From assembly GCA_020622085.1 (NCBI GenBank), contig JAHRYM010000002.1, positions 62,001 through 126,000 of the forward strand: 64,000 bases of DNA, given 5' to 3'. The position numbers and the translations under genes were made by a program. Below are positions 1 to 8,529 of this stretch, piece by piece. Origin of the DNA: Paracoccaceae bacterium. Its GTDB lineage: Bacteria; Pseudomonadota; Alphaproteobacteria; Rhodobacterales; Rhodobacteraceae. The notes under the pieces are model-generated. The model saw only the letters and a list, made by a program, of their open reading frames with translations, did no database searches and was not told the DNA's origin. The first letter of the stretch is position 1. The number at the start of each line of letters is the position of its first letter.

Positions 1-88
1 TGACGACCACAAGCGGCATCACCAGCATGACCAGAAGCCATGCCGTTGCCGGTGCCAGGAACAGCGCCGTGCGCAACCCGGGCCGCAT
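1..88 (-). CDS. ABC transporter permease, N-terminal fragment (polyamine type)
   Basis: Only the first 29 codons are inside the window; the gene continues past the left edge. The peptide starts MRPGLRTALFLAPATAWLLV and runs straight into a hydrophobic segment with a proline-containing end, as in PotB-like inner-membrane permeases. It begins 15 bp downstream of the binding-protein stop codon, in the same direction as the ATPase and binding-protein genes, so it is the third gene of one operon. The polyamine-type assignment comes from the neighbours rather than from this short piece. Confidence 0.7.
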   Translation of the reverse strand, partial: MRPGLRTALFLAPATAWLLVMLVMPLVVV

Positions 89-103
89 CGCCCCCCTGCC
101 CCC

Positions 104-1270
104 TTACGCCGACTTGAAGCGGGCGAGGATCTCGGCCCGCTGCGGGTTGGTCATCGTCACCGCCGCGCCGAATTCCAGCGCGTCAAGCAGTTCGGCCGCC
201 GGATAGAGGATGTCGCTGTCGCGCATCTCGGCCGGCAGCAGGGCGTCAACCCGCTTGTCGCCGGTGGCATAGCCGTGGAACATCGCCTCGCGCGCGGCCA
301 TCTTCGGCTCGAGCAGGAAGTCGATCAGCGCATAGGCCGCATCCTTGTGCGGCGCCGAGGCAGGGATGGTGAAGAAGTCCGACCATATCTCGCCGCCCTC
401 GCGCCCGAGGATGTAGACGATCGAGGGAATGTCGCGGTGCATCTGCGTTGCGTCCCCCGTCCAGCACATCGACATGGTGGCATCGCCCGACCGCATCGAG
501 GGCTGGTAGTCCGAGGTGATGGCAAACAGGTGCGGCTTGGCCTCGATCAGCAGCTTCTCGGCATCCTCCAGTTCCTTCGGATCGACCGAATTGAAGGAAT
601 AGCCGTAGTATTTCAGCGCGTTGCCGATCGCGGTCAACTGGTAGTCATGGACGATCACCCGCCCGGAAAGCTGGTCGCGCGTCAGATCCCAGTATTCCTT
701 CCAGGTGGCGGGGGAGCCGTCGAAATCGGCCGTGTTCAGGCAAAAGCCCGTGGTGCCGACGTTGCGCGGGATGGCATGGCGCTTGCCATCGACGATGCCG
801 GGGTTGGCGTAGCGCGGATCGGTGGCGCTGGGGTCGTAGTTCGGCAGGCGGGACAGGTCGAATTCCTCGATGATGCCTTCGCCGACATAGATGGGGATGG
901 TGTAGTTGGTGGCCACCACCACGTCCCATCCGGTGCCGCCGGCCTGAAGCTTGGCCAGCATTTCCTCGTTCGAGCCGAAAACGTTCATGTCGACGGCGGC
1001 GCCGGTGGCTTCCTTGAAGGCTTCGAAGTCCTGCGGATCGTGGTAGTTCGGCCAGGTGGCGATCACCACCTTGTCGCCGATGCTGCCCTGGGCATGGGCC
1101 CGGCGGACAAGGCCCGGCATGGCCGAGGACAGCATCGCCGTCGCCGCACCAAGGCCCGTCACGCCGAGGAAGTGCCGGCGCGTGATCGAGCCCTTGCGGT
1201 AGCTTTCAAGCCGCTGAAGAAATTCCTTCGCAGGAATGTGGTCACGGAACTTGGTCATGTCTTCCTCCAT
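104..1270 (-). CDS. Tat-exported ABC transporter substrate-binding protein, spermidine/putrescine (PotD/PotF) type
   Basis: This 388-residue protein is the periplasmic ligand-binding part of an ABC importer of the polyamine family. A twin-arginine signal (TRRHFLG, about residues 30-37) precedes a hydrophobic stretch and an AHA cleavage site near residue 60, so it is exported folded. The mature part begins with VVIATWPNY and carries the DVVVATNYTIP-type core of PotD-like proteins. A second ATG five residues in (MTKFRDH) could be the true start. It lies 39 bp after the ATPase gene and just before the permease fragment. The real ligand could be a polyamine or another small cationic compound; the sequence does not decide. 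Confidence 0.85.
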   Translation of the reverse strand: MEEDMTKFRDHIPAKEFLQRLESYRKGSITRRHFLGVTGLGAATAMLSSAMPGLVRRAHAQGSIGDKVVIATWPNYHDPQDFEAFKEATGAAVDMNVFGSNEEMLAKLQAGGTGWDVVVATNYTIPIYVGEGIIEEFDLSRLPNYDPSATDPRYANPGIVDGKRHAIPRNVGTTGFCLNTADFDGSPATWKEYWDLTRDQLSGRVIVHDYQLTAIGNALKYYGYSFNSVDPKELEDAEKLLIEAKPHLFAITSDYQPSMRSGDATMSMCWTGDATQMHRDIPSIVYILGREGGEIWSDFFTIPASAPHKDAAYALIDFLLEPKMAAREAMFHGYATGDKRVDALLPAEMRDSDILYPAAELLDALEFGAAVTMTNPQRAEILARFKSA

Positions 1271-1309
1271 GTTGCGAACCGGTCGGGATGGTTCCCGCCG
1301 GGCGTCCTT

Positions 1310-2395
1310 TCAGCCATCCTTCAACGCAAGTGCCGCCCCGTCGCGCCAGTGCAGGCGGACCCTTGCCCCCGGTGCCAGCGCACCGTTGCGCGCCTCGGAG
1401 GCGCGGGGGGCCACGGCGACAAGCGTGCCAAGGCTGGGCGATTTCAGGTGGTATTCGGTGTGCTCTCCCAGGAAGATCCGGTGCGTGACCTCGGCCTCGA
1501 TACCCTCCTGCGCCGTGGCCAGCGTGATTTCCTCGGGACGTAGCGACAGGGTAATGGCCGCGCCCGGCGGCAGGGCCGCATCACCCCGCGCAAGCACCCG
1601 CAGCGCCCCCGCCGCCTCGGCCACCACAAGACCACCATCATGCCCCGTCACCTTTGCCGGGATGAAGTTCGAGCGGCCGACGAAATCGGCGACATAGCGG
1701 CTTTGCGGCCGGTCATACAGTTCTTCGGGGGTGGCGATCTGCGCAATGCGCCCCTGGTCCATGATGCAGATCCGGTCCGACATCGACAGCGCCTCCTCCT
1801 GGTCATGGGTGACCAGAACGAAGGTGATGCCCAGTTCGCGCTGCAGCGACTTCAGTTCGATCTGCATGTCGTGGCGCAGCTTCTTGTCCAGCGCGGCCAT
1901 GGGTTCGTCCAGAAGCAGGATCTTGGGCCGGTTGATGATCGCGCGCGCCAGCGCCACGCGTTGCTGCTGGCCGCCCGACATTTCCCAGATGCGGCGGTCG
2001 CCGAATTCGGGCAGCCGCACCATGTCGAGCGCGCGCGCCACCTCGGCCGCGACCTCGGCCTTCGGGAGCTTCGGGCGTCGCTGGTTGAGGCCGTAAGCCA
2101 CGTTCTGCGCCACCGTCAGGTGCGGAAACAGCGCGTATTGCTGGAACACCATGTTCACGGGGCGGCGATGGGGCGGCACGCCGTTCACCACCTGCCCGTC
2201 GATCAGAACCTCGCCCTCGGTTGCCTCTTCAAAGCCGGCCAGCATCCGCAGCGCGGTTGTCTTGCCACAGCCCGACGGCCCGAGGAACGACAGGAATTCC
2301 CCCGGCAGGATTGCCAGATCAAGGCCCGAGGCGGCGGTGACTGCGCCGTAGCGTTTCGTCACTTTGCGCAGTTCAGCAATCGGTTGACTTTGCAT
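1310..2395 (-). CDS. ABC transporter ATP-binding protein, PotA-like
   Basis: ATPase subunit (361 residues) that powers the adjacent polyamine-type importer. Walker A GPSGCGKT is at residues 39-46, the signature MSGGQQQR at 139-146 and Walker B LLLDEP near 160-165. A C-terminal TOBE region follows, giving the usual PotA length. The start chosen is the ATG giving MQSQPIAELRK, because an in-frame extension upstream has no ABC similarity and would run into the divergent regulator gene. It is first in a leftward operon with the binding protein and permease, and is divergent from the LuxR-type gene with only 85 bp between them. Confidence 0.88.
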   Translation of the reverse strand: MQSQPIAELRKVTKRYGAVTAASGLDLAILPGEFLSFLGPSGCGKTTALRMLAGFEEATEGEVLIDGQVVNGVPPHRRPVNMVFQQYALFPHLTVAQNVAYGLNQRRPKLPKAEVAAEVARALDMVRLPEFGDRRIWEMSGGQQQRVALARAIINRPKILLLDEPMAALDKKLRHDMQIELKSLQRELGITFVLVTHDQEEALSMSDRICIMDQGRIAQIATPEELYDRPQSRYVADFVGRSNFIPAKVTGHDGGLVVAEAAGALRVLARGDAALPPGAAITLSLRPEEITLATAQEGIEAEVTHRIFLGEHTEYHLKSPSLGTLVAVAPRASEARNGALAPGARVRLHWRDGAALALKDG

Positions 2396-2480
2396 CGGCT
2401 GCCCGGAGAATATCTTCCACAACACGACAAATCGTAGAAACACCGGGTTATTCTGTATATACCTCAAAGAGCATAGTCGC

Positions 2481-3257
2481 ATGAAGACCATGGGCAGCCA
2501 CGCCGAAGACGACTTTGCCGGAAATGCCGGACGCGTGATCGACGCGATCGGCACGCCCGCCTTCTGCCCGGCACTGACGGCATGGTTGCATGCAGTGGTC
2601 CCCTGCACGTTCAGCGTTGCCTTCGGCTATCAGGGAGAGCGGCGGCCACTTGAGCTTTTCGACGATTTCCCGAAGGACCGGCGCAAGGTCTTCGTATCGG
2701 ATTATCTCGAAGGCCCCTACCTGCTTGATCCGTTCTGCCAGGCCGCGATCCGGCCGGTCGCACCGGGGCTTTACCGGCTGAAGACACTGGCGCCCGACCG
2801 TTTCTATCAGGGCGAATACTACAGGAACTACTACATCCGCACCGAGATCGCCGAAGAGATCGGTTTCTTCGCGAAAATGCCCGAGGACTGCCATGTGGTA
2901 TTTTCCCTCATGCGCGAGGAGAGGGTGTTTTCACAGCCCGAGTTCCGGCGGCTTGCCGGGCTTTCGCCCATCGTCACCGCGGTGATGCGGCGCCACTGGG
3001 CGGGACTCGCGCGCGATTTCGCCCAAAGCCCCGGACCAAGGCCCGCGCCACTGGGCCAAGGGCTTGAACGGCTGACCCCGCGCGAGCATGAAATCGTCGG
3101 CTGGATCCTCAAGGGCCATTCCGCCGAGGCCACCGGCAACGAACTGGGCATCTCGCCCGGGACGGTGCGGATCCACCGGCGCAACATCTATGCCAAGCTG
3201 GGCATTTCCTCGCAGCGGGAACTGTTTGCCCGCTTCCTTGCGGGGCTGTCGCTTTAG
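2481..3257 (+). CDS. LuxR-type transcriptional regulator
   Basis: A 258-residue protein whose last 60 residues form a LuxR/FixJ-type helix-turn-helix: LTPREHEIVGWILKG, then GISPGTVRIHRRNIYAKLGI. The N-terminal 190 residues do not show the W/Y/D pattern of acyl-homoserine-lactone receptors, and there is no receiver aspartate, so the input signal is unknown. It is divergent from the polyamine-type transporter operon, which makes it the natural candidate regulator of those genes. The start is the first ATG (MKTMGSHAED); a second ATG three codons on is possible. Confidence 0.75.
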   Translation: MKTMGSHAEDDFAGNAGRVIDAIGTPAFCPALTAWLHAVVPCTFSVAFGYQGERRPLELFDDFPKDRRKVFVSDYLEGPYLLDPFCQAAIRPVAPGLYRLKTLAPDRFYQGEYYRNYYIRTEIAEEIGFFAKMPEDCHVVFSLMREERVFSQPEFRRLAGLSPIVTAVMRRHWAGLARDFAQSPGPRPAPLGQGLERLTPREHEIVGWILKGHSAEATGNELGISPGTVRIHRRNIYAKLGISSQRELFARFLAGLSL

Positions 3258-3337
3258 GTTGACGGGGCAAGCGGCGCCAAGGGTCCGCCCCCGACCCGGC
3301 ACACCTGGCGTCGCGTCCGCCCGTTACGCCTGACCCG

Positions 3338-4843
3338 TCATTTCCTGCCCGCAATCGCGGTGGCGTCGATCCATTCCTCAAGCAACTGCACCGCAAAGCC
3401 GACACCGCCCGGGCGCGCGAGCGGGAGATCCTCGTCGGTCATCTCCTTGCCGGCAATGTCAAGATGGACCCAGGGGCGCCCTTCGGTGAAATGCCGCAGG
3501 AAGGCCGCCGCCATCGGGGCATCGCCGTCTTCAAGGTCGCGGCCATGCTGGCGCAGATCGGCGATCGGTGATCGCAGGGCCTTGTCATAGGCCCGATCCA
3601 GCGGCAGGCGCCAGAACCTTTCGCCCACCCGCTCGCCCGCGGCCAGAATCCCGCTCGCCATCTCGTCATCGGTGGCGAAAAGCCCGGCAAAGACATGGCC
3701 AAGGCCGCGCATCACCGAATAGGTCAGCGTCGCCAGATCGACTATGGCGGCAGGCTGGAACCGCGTCGCCGCGTAATGCAGCACGTCGGCCAGCACCATG
3801 CGCCCCTCGCAGTCGGTGTCAAAGACCTCGACCGTGCGGCCCGACAGCGTGGTGACGACATCGCCCGGCTTGTAGGAGGCGCCCGACAGCATGTTCTCGG
3901 CCACCCCCAGCACGCCCACGACATGCACCGGCGCCCGCCTTTGTGCCAGCGCCAGCATGGTGCCGATCACCGCCGCCGCGCCGGCCATGTCGCCCTTCAT
4001 GGTGAACATCTGCGGGCCGGTCTTGATGGCAAGGCCGCCGGCATCGAAGCACATGCCCTTGCCGACCAGCGCCAGCGGCGCCCCTTCGGCCCCCGGCCCG
4101 CGGTATTCCAGCACGAAGACCCTTGGCGGCCGGGCCGATCCATTGCCGACCGCAAGGACCGCGCCCATGCCAAGGCGCTCCAGTTCGGGGCGCTCCAGTT
4201 CCTCGACCGTGACCCCGGCTGCCCGCAGCGGTGCGAGATGGGCGCCGAAACTGTCGGGATGAAGGTGGCTGGCCGGGTAGTTCACCAGGCTGCGGGCAAG
4301 CGTCACGCCTTCGGCCAGCGCCGCGCCGCGGGCCAGCGCCGCCCCATCCAGGGCATCGGATACAACGGTCAGCGCCAGACCGGGCGCCGTGTCGTCCCGG
4401 GCCATCATCTGGAAGCGGTAGTTGCGCAGGCGCATGCCAAGGACCAGCCGGGCAAGCACCTCTCCGGGGGAAACCGGGCAGCCCTCGAAGCCGTCGAACA
4501 GCAGGGTGGCGGCCGGCTCGGCCTCGTCCTCCAGCCGGCGGGCCAGGGCGGCGCCGGCAAGGGTTGCCGCAAGCGGGGTCAGCGCGGCCGCTGCGCCAAG
4601 GTCAAGAATCATCACGCGCCGCGCCTCCAGCCCGGCGGGGGCAAGGACATCGACGCATTCCCCCGCCTCGCCCCTGAGCCGGGGCGCGGCAAGCGCGCGC
4701 GACAGGGCGCCCCCCGCCCGCTCATCGACCGCCCTGCCGCGGGGGCCAAGTCCCCCGGCCCCCGCCTTCAGCACGACGATGACCGGTGCCGCGCCGGCGG
4801 CGGCGTCATCGGATCTGGCAAGGGTGGTGATGGTGATGGACAT
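3338..4843 (-). CDS. pepA: M17 family leucyl aminopeptidase
   Basis: A 501-residue dinuclear metal aminopeptidase that removes N-terminal residues from peptides in the cytoplasm. The metal and catalytic residues of the M17 family are present: K and D in VGKGMCFDAGGL, the Lys-Gly-Asp of MKGDMAGA, and D/E/R in DTDCEGRMVLAD. The usual signature is NTDAEGR(L), so this protein differs at three flanking positions while keeping the metal-binding D and E. It stands alone, divergent from the dipeptide transporter operon with about 250 bp between them. No other gene was seen in that gap. It probably hydrolyses the peptides imported by the neighbouring systems. Confidence 0.9.
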   Translation of the reverse strand: MSITITTLARSDDAAAGAAPVIVVLKAGAGGLGPRGRAVDERAGGALSRALAAPRLRGEAGECVDVLAPAGLEARRVMILDLGAAAALTPLAATLAGAALARRLEDEAEPAATLLFDGFEGCPVSPGEVLARLVLGMRLRNYRFQMMARDDTAPGLALTVVSDALDGAALARGAALAEGVTLARSLVNYPASHLHPDSFGAHLAPLRAAGVTVEELERPELERLGMGAVLAVGNGSARPPRVFVLEYRGPGAEGAPLALVGKGMCFDAGGLAIKTGPQMFTMKGDMAGAAAVIGTMLALAQRRAPVHVVGVLGVAENMLSGASYKPGDVVTTLSGRTVEVFDTDCEGRMVLADVLHYAATRFQPAAIVDLATLTYSVMRGLGHVFAGLFATDDEMASGILAAGERVGERFWRLPLDRAYDKALRSPIADLRQHGRDLEDGDAPMAAAFLRHFTEGRPWVHLDIAGKEMTDEDLPLARPGGVGFAVQLLEEWIDATAIAGRK

Positions 4844-5096
4844 GGTGAGACCCCGGTTTGCGCTACCGGCCCAGTGATAGTGCAGCAGGCATTGATTGCA
4901 AGGCGCGCGGATGATGCGCGCGGCCGGGGCGGCAGACGGGCGTCACCCAGTTCAACCAATGCGTGTGCCTTCAGGACTTGCAACACGCAAATCCGGGTGC
5001 CACAGTCCGGCAGGTTGCGCCTCGGGCGGCGCGAAGCAAGTCTTGCATCCGGAACGCGCCCACCCGGTAATCCCTGCCCTGAAGACGTCAGCCGAC

Positions 5097-6035
5097 ATGC
5101 ACCGCTACCGCTTCATCCTCTTGCGTCCGCTCCAGCTTGTGCCGGTGCTTTTCGGCATTTCAATCATCACCTTCGTGCTGGTGCGGCTGATTCCCGGCGA
5201 TCCGGCGCGGGTGCTGCTGGGCACGCGTGCCACGCCCAGCGCCATCGCCAACATCCGGGCGCAATACGGGCTCGATGACCCGATCTGGGTGCAATACCTC
5301 TATTTCCTCAAGAACCTTGGCGCGGGCGAGATGGGCAAGTCCGTCGTCTACAAGATCGACGTCCTGCGCCTGATCGCCACGCGGATCGAGCCGACGCTGG
5401 CACTGGTGGTCGCGGGCGTGGTGCTGACGCTGGTGATCGCGGTGCCCTTCGCGGCGCTGTCCGCCCGCCGGCAGGGCCGCGCGGCCGATCATGCCGTGCG
5501 GATTGTCTCGACCGCGGGCCTCGGGTTTCCGGCTTTCTGGCTGGGCATGATGCTGATCCTGCTGTTTTCGGTGCGGCTCGACTGGCTGCCGGTGGCCGGC
5601 TACGGCGAGAGCTTCTCCGAACGGCTCCAGCACATGATCCTGCCGGGCCTGACGATCGCGCTTTCGCTTTCGGCGATCATCACGCGATCCTTGCGGGCGG
5701 GGATGATCGCGGGGCTGTCGTCGGATGTCGCCACGGCGGCCCGCGCGCGCGGCATGCCCGAGAACGTGGTGTTCTGGCGCCATGTGGTGCCGAATGCCGT
5801 GGTGCCGACGGTGAACCTGCTTGCCGTCAACATCGGCTGGCTGATCGGTGGCACCGTGGTGGTGGAAAGCGTCTTTGCCGTGCCGGGACTGGGACAGCTG
5901 ATGGTGCGGGCGATCTTCAGCCGCGACTACATGGTGGTGCAGGGCGTGGCGCTGGCCTTCGCGCTGGCCACGGTGCTGACGAATTTCCTGGCCGACATCC
6001 TGACAGTCGCGCTTGATCCCAGGGTGGAAATGTGA
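5097..6035 (+). CDS. dppB: Peptide ABC transporter permease (DppB type)
   Basis: A 312-residue inner-membrane permease. The N-terminus (MHRYRFILLRPLQLVPVLFG) leads into the first membrane helix, followed by RLIPGDPARVLLG, the typical DppB/OppB motif. The cytoplasmic coupling loop (ARARGMPENVVFWRHVVPNA) and the C-terminal LADILTVALDPRVEM are also standard. The start is the ATG that opens this conserved N-terminus; an upstream in-frame extension has no similarity. It is the first gene of dppB-dppC-dppDF-dppA-dap-pip and overlaps dppC by 4 bp. Confidence 0.9.
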   Translation: MHRYRFILLRPLQLVPVLFGISIITFVLVRLIPGDPARVLLGTRATPSAIANIRAQYGLDDPIWVQYLYFLKNLGAGEMGKSVVYKIDVLRLIATRIEPTLALVVAGVVLTLVIAVPFAALSARRQGRAADHAVRIVSTAGLGFPAFWLGMMLILLFSVRLDWLPVAGYGESFSERLQHMILPGLTIALSLSAIITRSLRAGMIAGLSSDVATAARARGMPENVVFWRHVVPNAVVPTVNLLAVNIGWLIGGTVVVESVFAVPGLGQLMVRAIFSRDYMVVQGVALAFALATVLTNFLADILTVALDPRVEM

Positions 6036-6874
6036 GCCTGCTTTCGCTTTCCCTGCCGCTTCGCGCGCGCATCGGCCGCCGTCCGATGCTGGCCATGGGC
6101 CTTGCGATCCTTGGCGGCTTCGTGGCGCTTGCCCTGCTTGCCCCGCTGATCGCCCCCTTCGATCCGATCCTCCAGGACGCGGGGGCCAAGCTTCTGCCGC
6201 CGTCATGGGACCATCCCTTCGGCACCGACAACTTCGGCCGCGACGTGTTCAGCCGGGTCTTGTGGGGCACGCGGATCGACCTGCAGATCGCGGTGCTGGG
6301 GGTGGTCTTTCCCTTCCTGATCGGGACCGGGGTGGGCACGGTCGCCGGATTCTTCGGCGGCTGGGTCGATGCGGTTCTCATGCGCGTCATCGACGTGGTG
6401 CTGGCCTTTCCGTTCCTTGTGCTGATGCTGTCGATCATCGCCATCCTTGGCCCCGGGCTTGCGAGCTTCTACATCGCCATGGCGCTGGTCGGCTGGGTCA
6501 GCTATGCGCGGCTGATCCGGGCGCAGATCCTTGTGCTGAAATCGCAGGATTTCGCGGTCGCCGCCGCCTCGCTGGGGTTTTCGCGGCTGCGGATCATGTT
6601 CCGCCACCTGCTTCCCAATGCGCTGGCGGGGTCGCTGGTCTTCGTGATGTCGGATGCGGTGCTGGTGCTGCTCAATGGCGCCTCGATCAGCTATCTCGGC
6701 CTTGGCGTGCAGCCGCCCGTCGCCGAATGGGGCGTGATGGTGGCCGAGGCCCAGGGCTTCATCAGCCAGGCCTGGTGGATCACGCTGTTCCCGGGCCTTG
6801 CAATCGTGACGCTGGCCTTCGGCTTTTCGCTGACGGGAGATGCGCTGGCCGACCTGATGGGGGTGCATGAGTGA
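6032..6874 (+). CDS. dppC: Peptide ABC transporter permease (DppC type)
   Basis: A 280-residue inner-membrane permease with the DppC hallmarks: an N-terminal helix, HPFGTDNFGRDVFSRVLWG, the coupling segment SLGFSRLRIMFRHLLPNA and the YLGLGVQPPVAEWG motif near the end. It starts with GTG inside the end of dppB (4-bp overlap) and overlaps the following ATPase gene by 4 bp, so the three genes are translationally coupled. It forms the membrane pore together with DppB. Confidence 0.9.
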   Translation: MSLLSLSLPLRARIGRRPMLAMGLAILGGFVALALLAPLIAPFDPILQDAGAKLLPPSWDHPFGTDNFGRDVFSRVLWGTRIDLQIAVLGVVFPFLIGTGVGTVAGFFGGWVDAVLMRVIDVVLAFPFLVLMLSIIAILGPGLASFYIAMALVGWVSYARLIRAQILVLKSQDFAVAAASLGFSRLRIMFRHLLPNALAGSLVFVMSDAVLVLLNGASISYLGLGVQPPVAEWGVMVAEAQGFISQAWWITLFPGLAIVTLAFGFSLTGDALADLMGVHE

Positions 6875-8529
6875 CCCCCCTTCTCGACATCGCCAACCTC
6901 TCGGTCGTCTTTCGGGGCGAGAACGAGGAACGCCCGCTGCTTGACGGCATCACCGTCGGCCTCGGGAGGGGCGAGATCCTTGGCCTTGTCGGCGAAAGCG
7001 GCTCGGGGAAAAGCCTGTTGTGCCGGGCGGTGATGGGGCTTTTGCCGTCGCGCAGGCTGCATGTGACGGGTGGCACCGTGCGGCTTCAGGGGCAGGATAT
7101 CCTGAACGCCGACATGGGCGCGATCCGTGGGCGGCGGATCGGGATGATCTTCCAGAACCCGACAAGCCACCTTGATCCGGTGATGACCGTTGGCCGCCAG
7201 ATCTGCGAAGGGCTGGGCCAGCATCGCGGCCTGAGCGGCCCCGCCGCCCGGGCCGAGGCGGTGGACCTGCTCGGGCAGGTGGGTTTTCCCGACCCGGCGG
7301 CGGCGTTTTCCAGCCATGCCCACCGGTTTTCGGGTGGGATGCGCCAGCGCGCCATGATCGCCATCGCGCTGGCCTGCGAGCCCGAGATCCTGATCGCGGA
7401 TGAGCCCACCACCGCGCTTGACGTCACGATCCAGGCGCAGATCCTGCGGCTCCTGATGGAGCTGCGCGACCGGCGCGGCCTGTCGATCATCCTCATCACC
7501 CATGACCTGGGCGTCGTGGCGCAGACCTGCGACCGGATCGCGGTGATGCGGCGGGGCCAGCTAGTCGAAGTGGGCGAGAAACGCGCGCTGCTGGCCGCGC
7601 CTGCCCATCCCTATACCCGCCAGCTTGTCGCCTCGCACCCCTCGCTGAGCCATGCCGGGGATCCCCCGCGCCACGATGGCGACGGCGCGCAGCCATTGTT
7701 CGACGTGCGCGGGCTCGAGGTGGCCTTTCCGCTGGGCGGCGGTTTCCTGCGGCCGAAGCGGATGTTGCGGGCGCTGAAGGGCGTGTCGCTGTCCGTCCGG
7801 CCCGGCGAGACGGTGGGGATCGTCGGCGAATCCGGTTCCGGGAAAAGCACGCTGGCGCGGACCATCATGGGCCTGACCCGCGCAACGGGGGGCGATGTGG
7901 TCTTTGCCGGGCGCTCGCTCATGTCCGAGCGGGCAGCCGCGATGAAGGCGCTCCGGTCGGATGTGGCGATGGTGTTCCAGGATCCGTTCAATTCGCTCAA
8001 CCCCCGCATGACCGTCGGCCAGACCCTGGCCGAGGTGCTGCGAAACCAGGGCGAGACCCCGCGCGACGGGATCCCCGCGCGGATCGGCGAGCTGCTTGAC
8101 ATGGTGGGGCTGGAACGCGACCTTGCGGACCGCAGGCCGCGCAGCCTGTCGGGCGGCCAGTGCCAGCGCGCGGGGATCGCACGGGCGCTGGCGGTGAACC
8201 CCAGCGTGATCGTGGCCGACGAATGCGTGGCCGCGCTTGACGTGACGATCCAGGCGCAGATCGTGGCGCTGTTTCGTGAACTTGCCGAGCGGCAGGGACT
8301 CACGCTGCTGTTCATCGCGCATGACCTCGCCATCGTGCGCAACCTGTGCGAGCGGGTCGTCGTCATGCATCACGGCGAGATCATCGAGGACGGGCCATCG
8401 ACCGAGGTCTTCGCCCGCCCGACCCGCGCCTATACGGCGGCGCTGATCGCCGCCATCCCCGACATAGACCCCGACCGCCCGCTGGGCCGGGGAGAGACGA
8501 ACGACAACAGGGAGGAACTTGCAACATGA
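6871..8529 (+). CDS. Peptide ABC transporter ATP-binding protein, DppD-DppF fusion
   Basis: One 552-residue protein carries both ATPase domains that are separate DppD and DppF proteins in many bacteria. Domain 1 has [16 protein letters not shown] and [12 protein letters not shown]. Domain 2 (from about residue 270) has [16 protein letters not shown] and VIVADECVAALD. The second Walker B region departs from the common [16 protein letters not shown] but keeps the catalytic glutamate. GTG is the start, overlapping dppC, and the gene overlaps the start of dppA. It energises uptake through DppBC. Confidence 0.9.
   Translation: MTPLLDIANLSVVFRGENEERPLLDGITVGLGRGEILGLVGESGSGKSLLCRAVMGLLPSRRLHVTGGTVRLQGQDILNADMGAIRGRRIGMIFQNPTSHLDPVMTVGRQICEGLGQHRGLSGPAARAEAVDLLGQVGFPDPAAAFSSHAHRFSGGMRQRAMIAIALACEPEILIADEPTTALDVTIQAQILRLLMELRDRRGLSIILITHDLGVVAQTCDRIAVMRRGQLVEVGEKRALLAAPAHPYTRQLVASHPSLSHAGDPPRHDGDGAQPLFDVRGLEVAFPLGGGFLRPKRMLRALKGVSLSVRPGETVGIVGESGSGKSTLARTIMGLTRATGGDVVFAGRSLMSERAAAMKALRSDVAMVFQDPFNSLNPRMTVGQTLAEVLRNQGETPRDGIPARIGELLDMVGLERDLADRRPRSLSGGQCQRAGIARALAVNPSVIVADECVAALDVTIQAQIVALFRELAERQGLTLLFIAHDLAIVRNLCERVVVMHHGEIIEDGPSTEVFARPTRAYTAALIAAIPDIDPDRPLGRGETNDNREELAT

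Noticed and set aside
2396-2480. GTATATAC in the potA/LuxR-type divergent promoter as a further MarR operator
   Set aside because: Only the central eight bases resemble the sites; the flanking CATT/AATG halves are absent.
3695-5278. A 527-codon open frame opposite the M17 aminopeptidase and running into dppB
   Set aside because: No motif or plausible start; both covered genes are clearly real.
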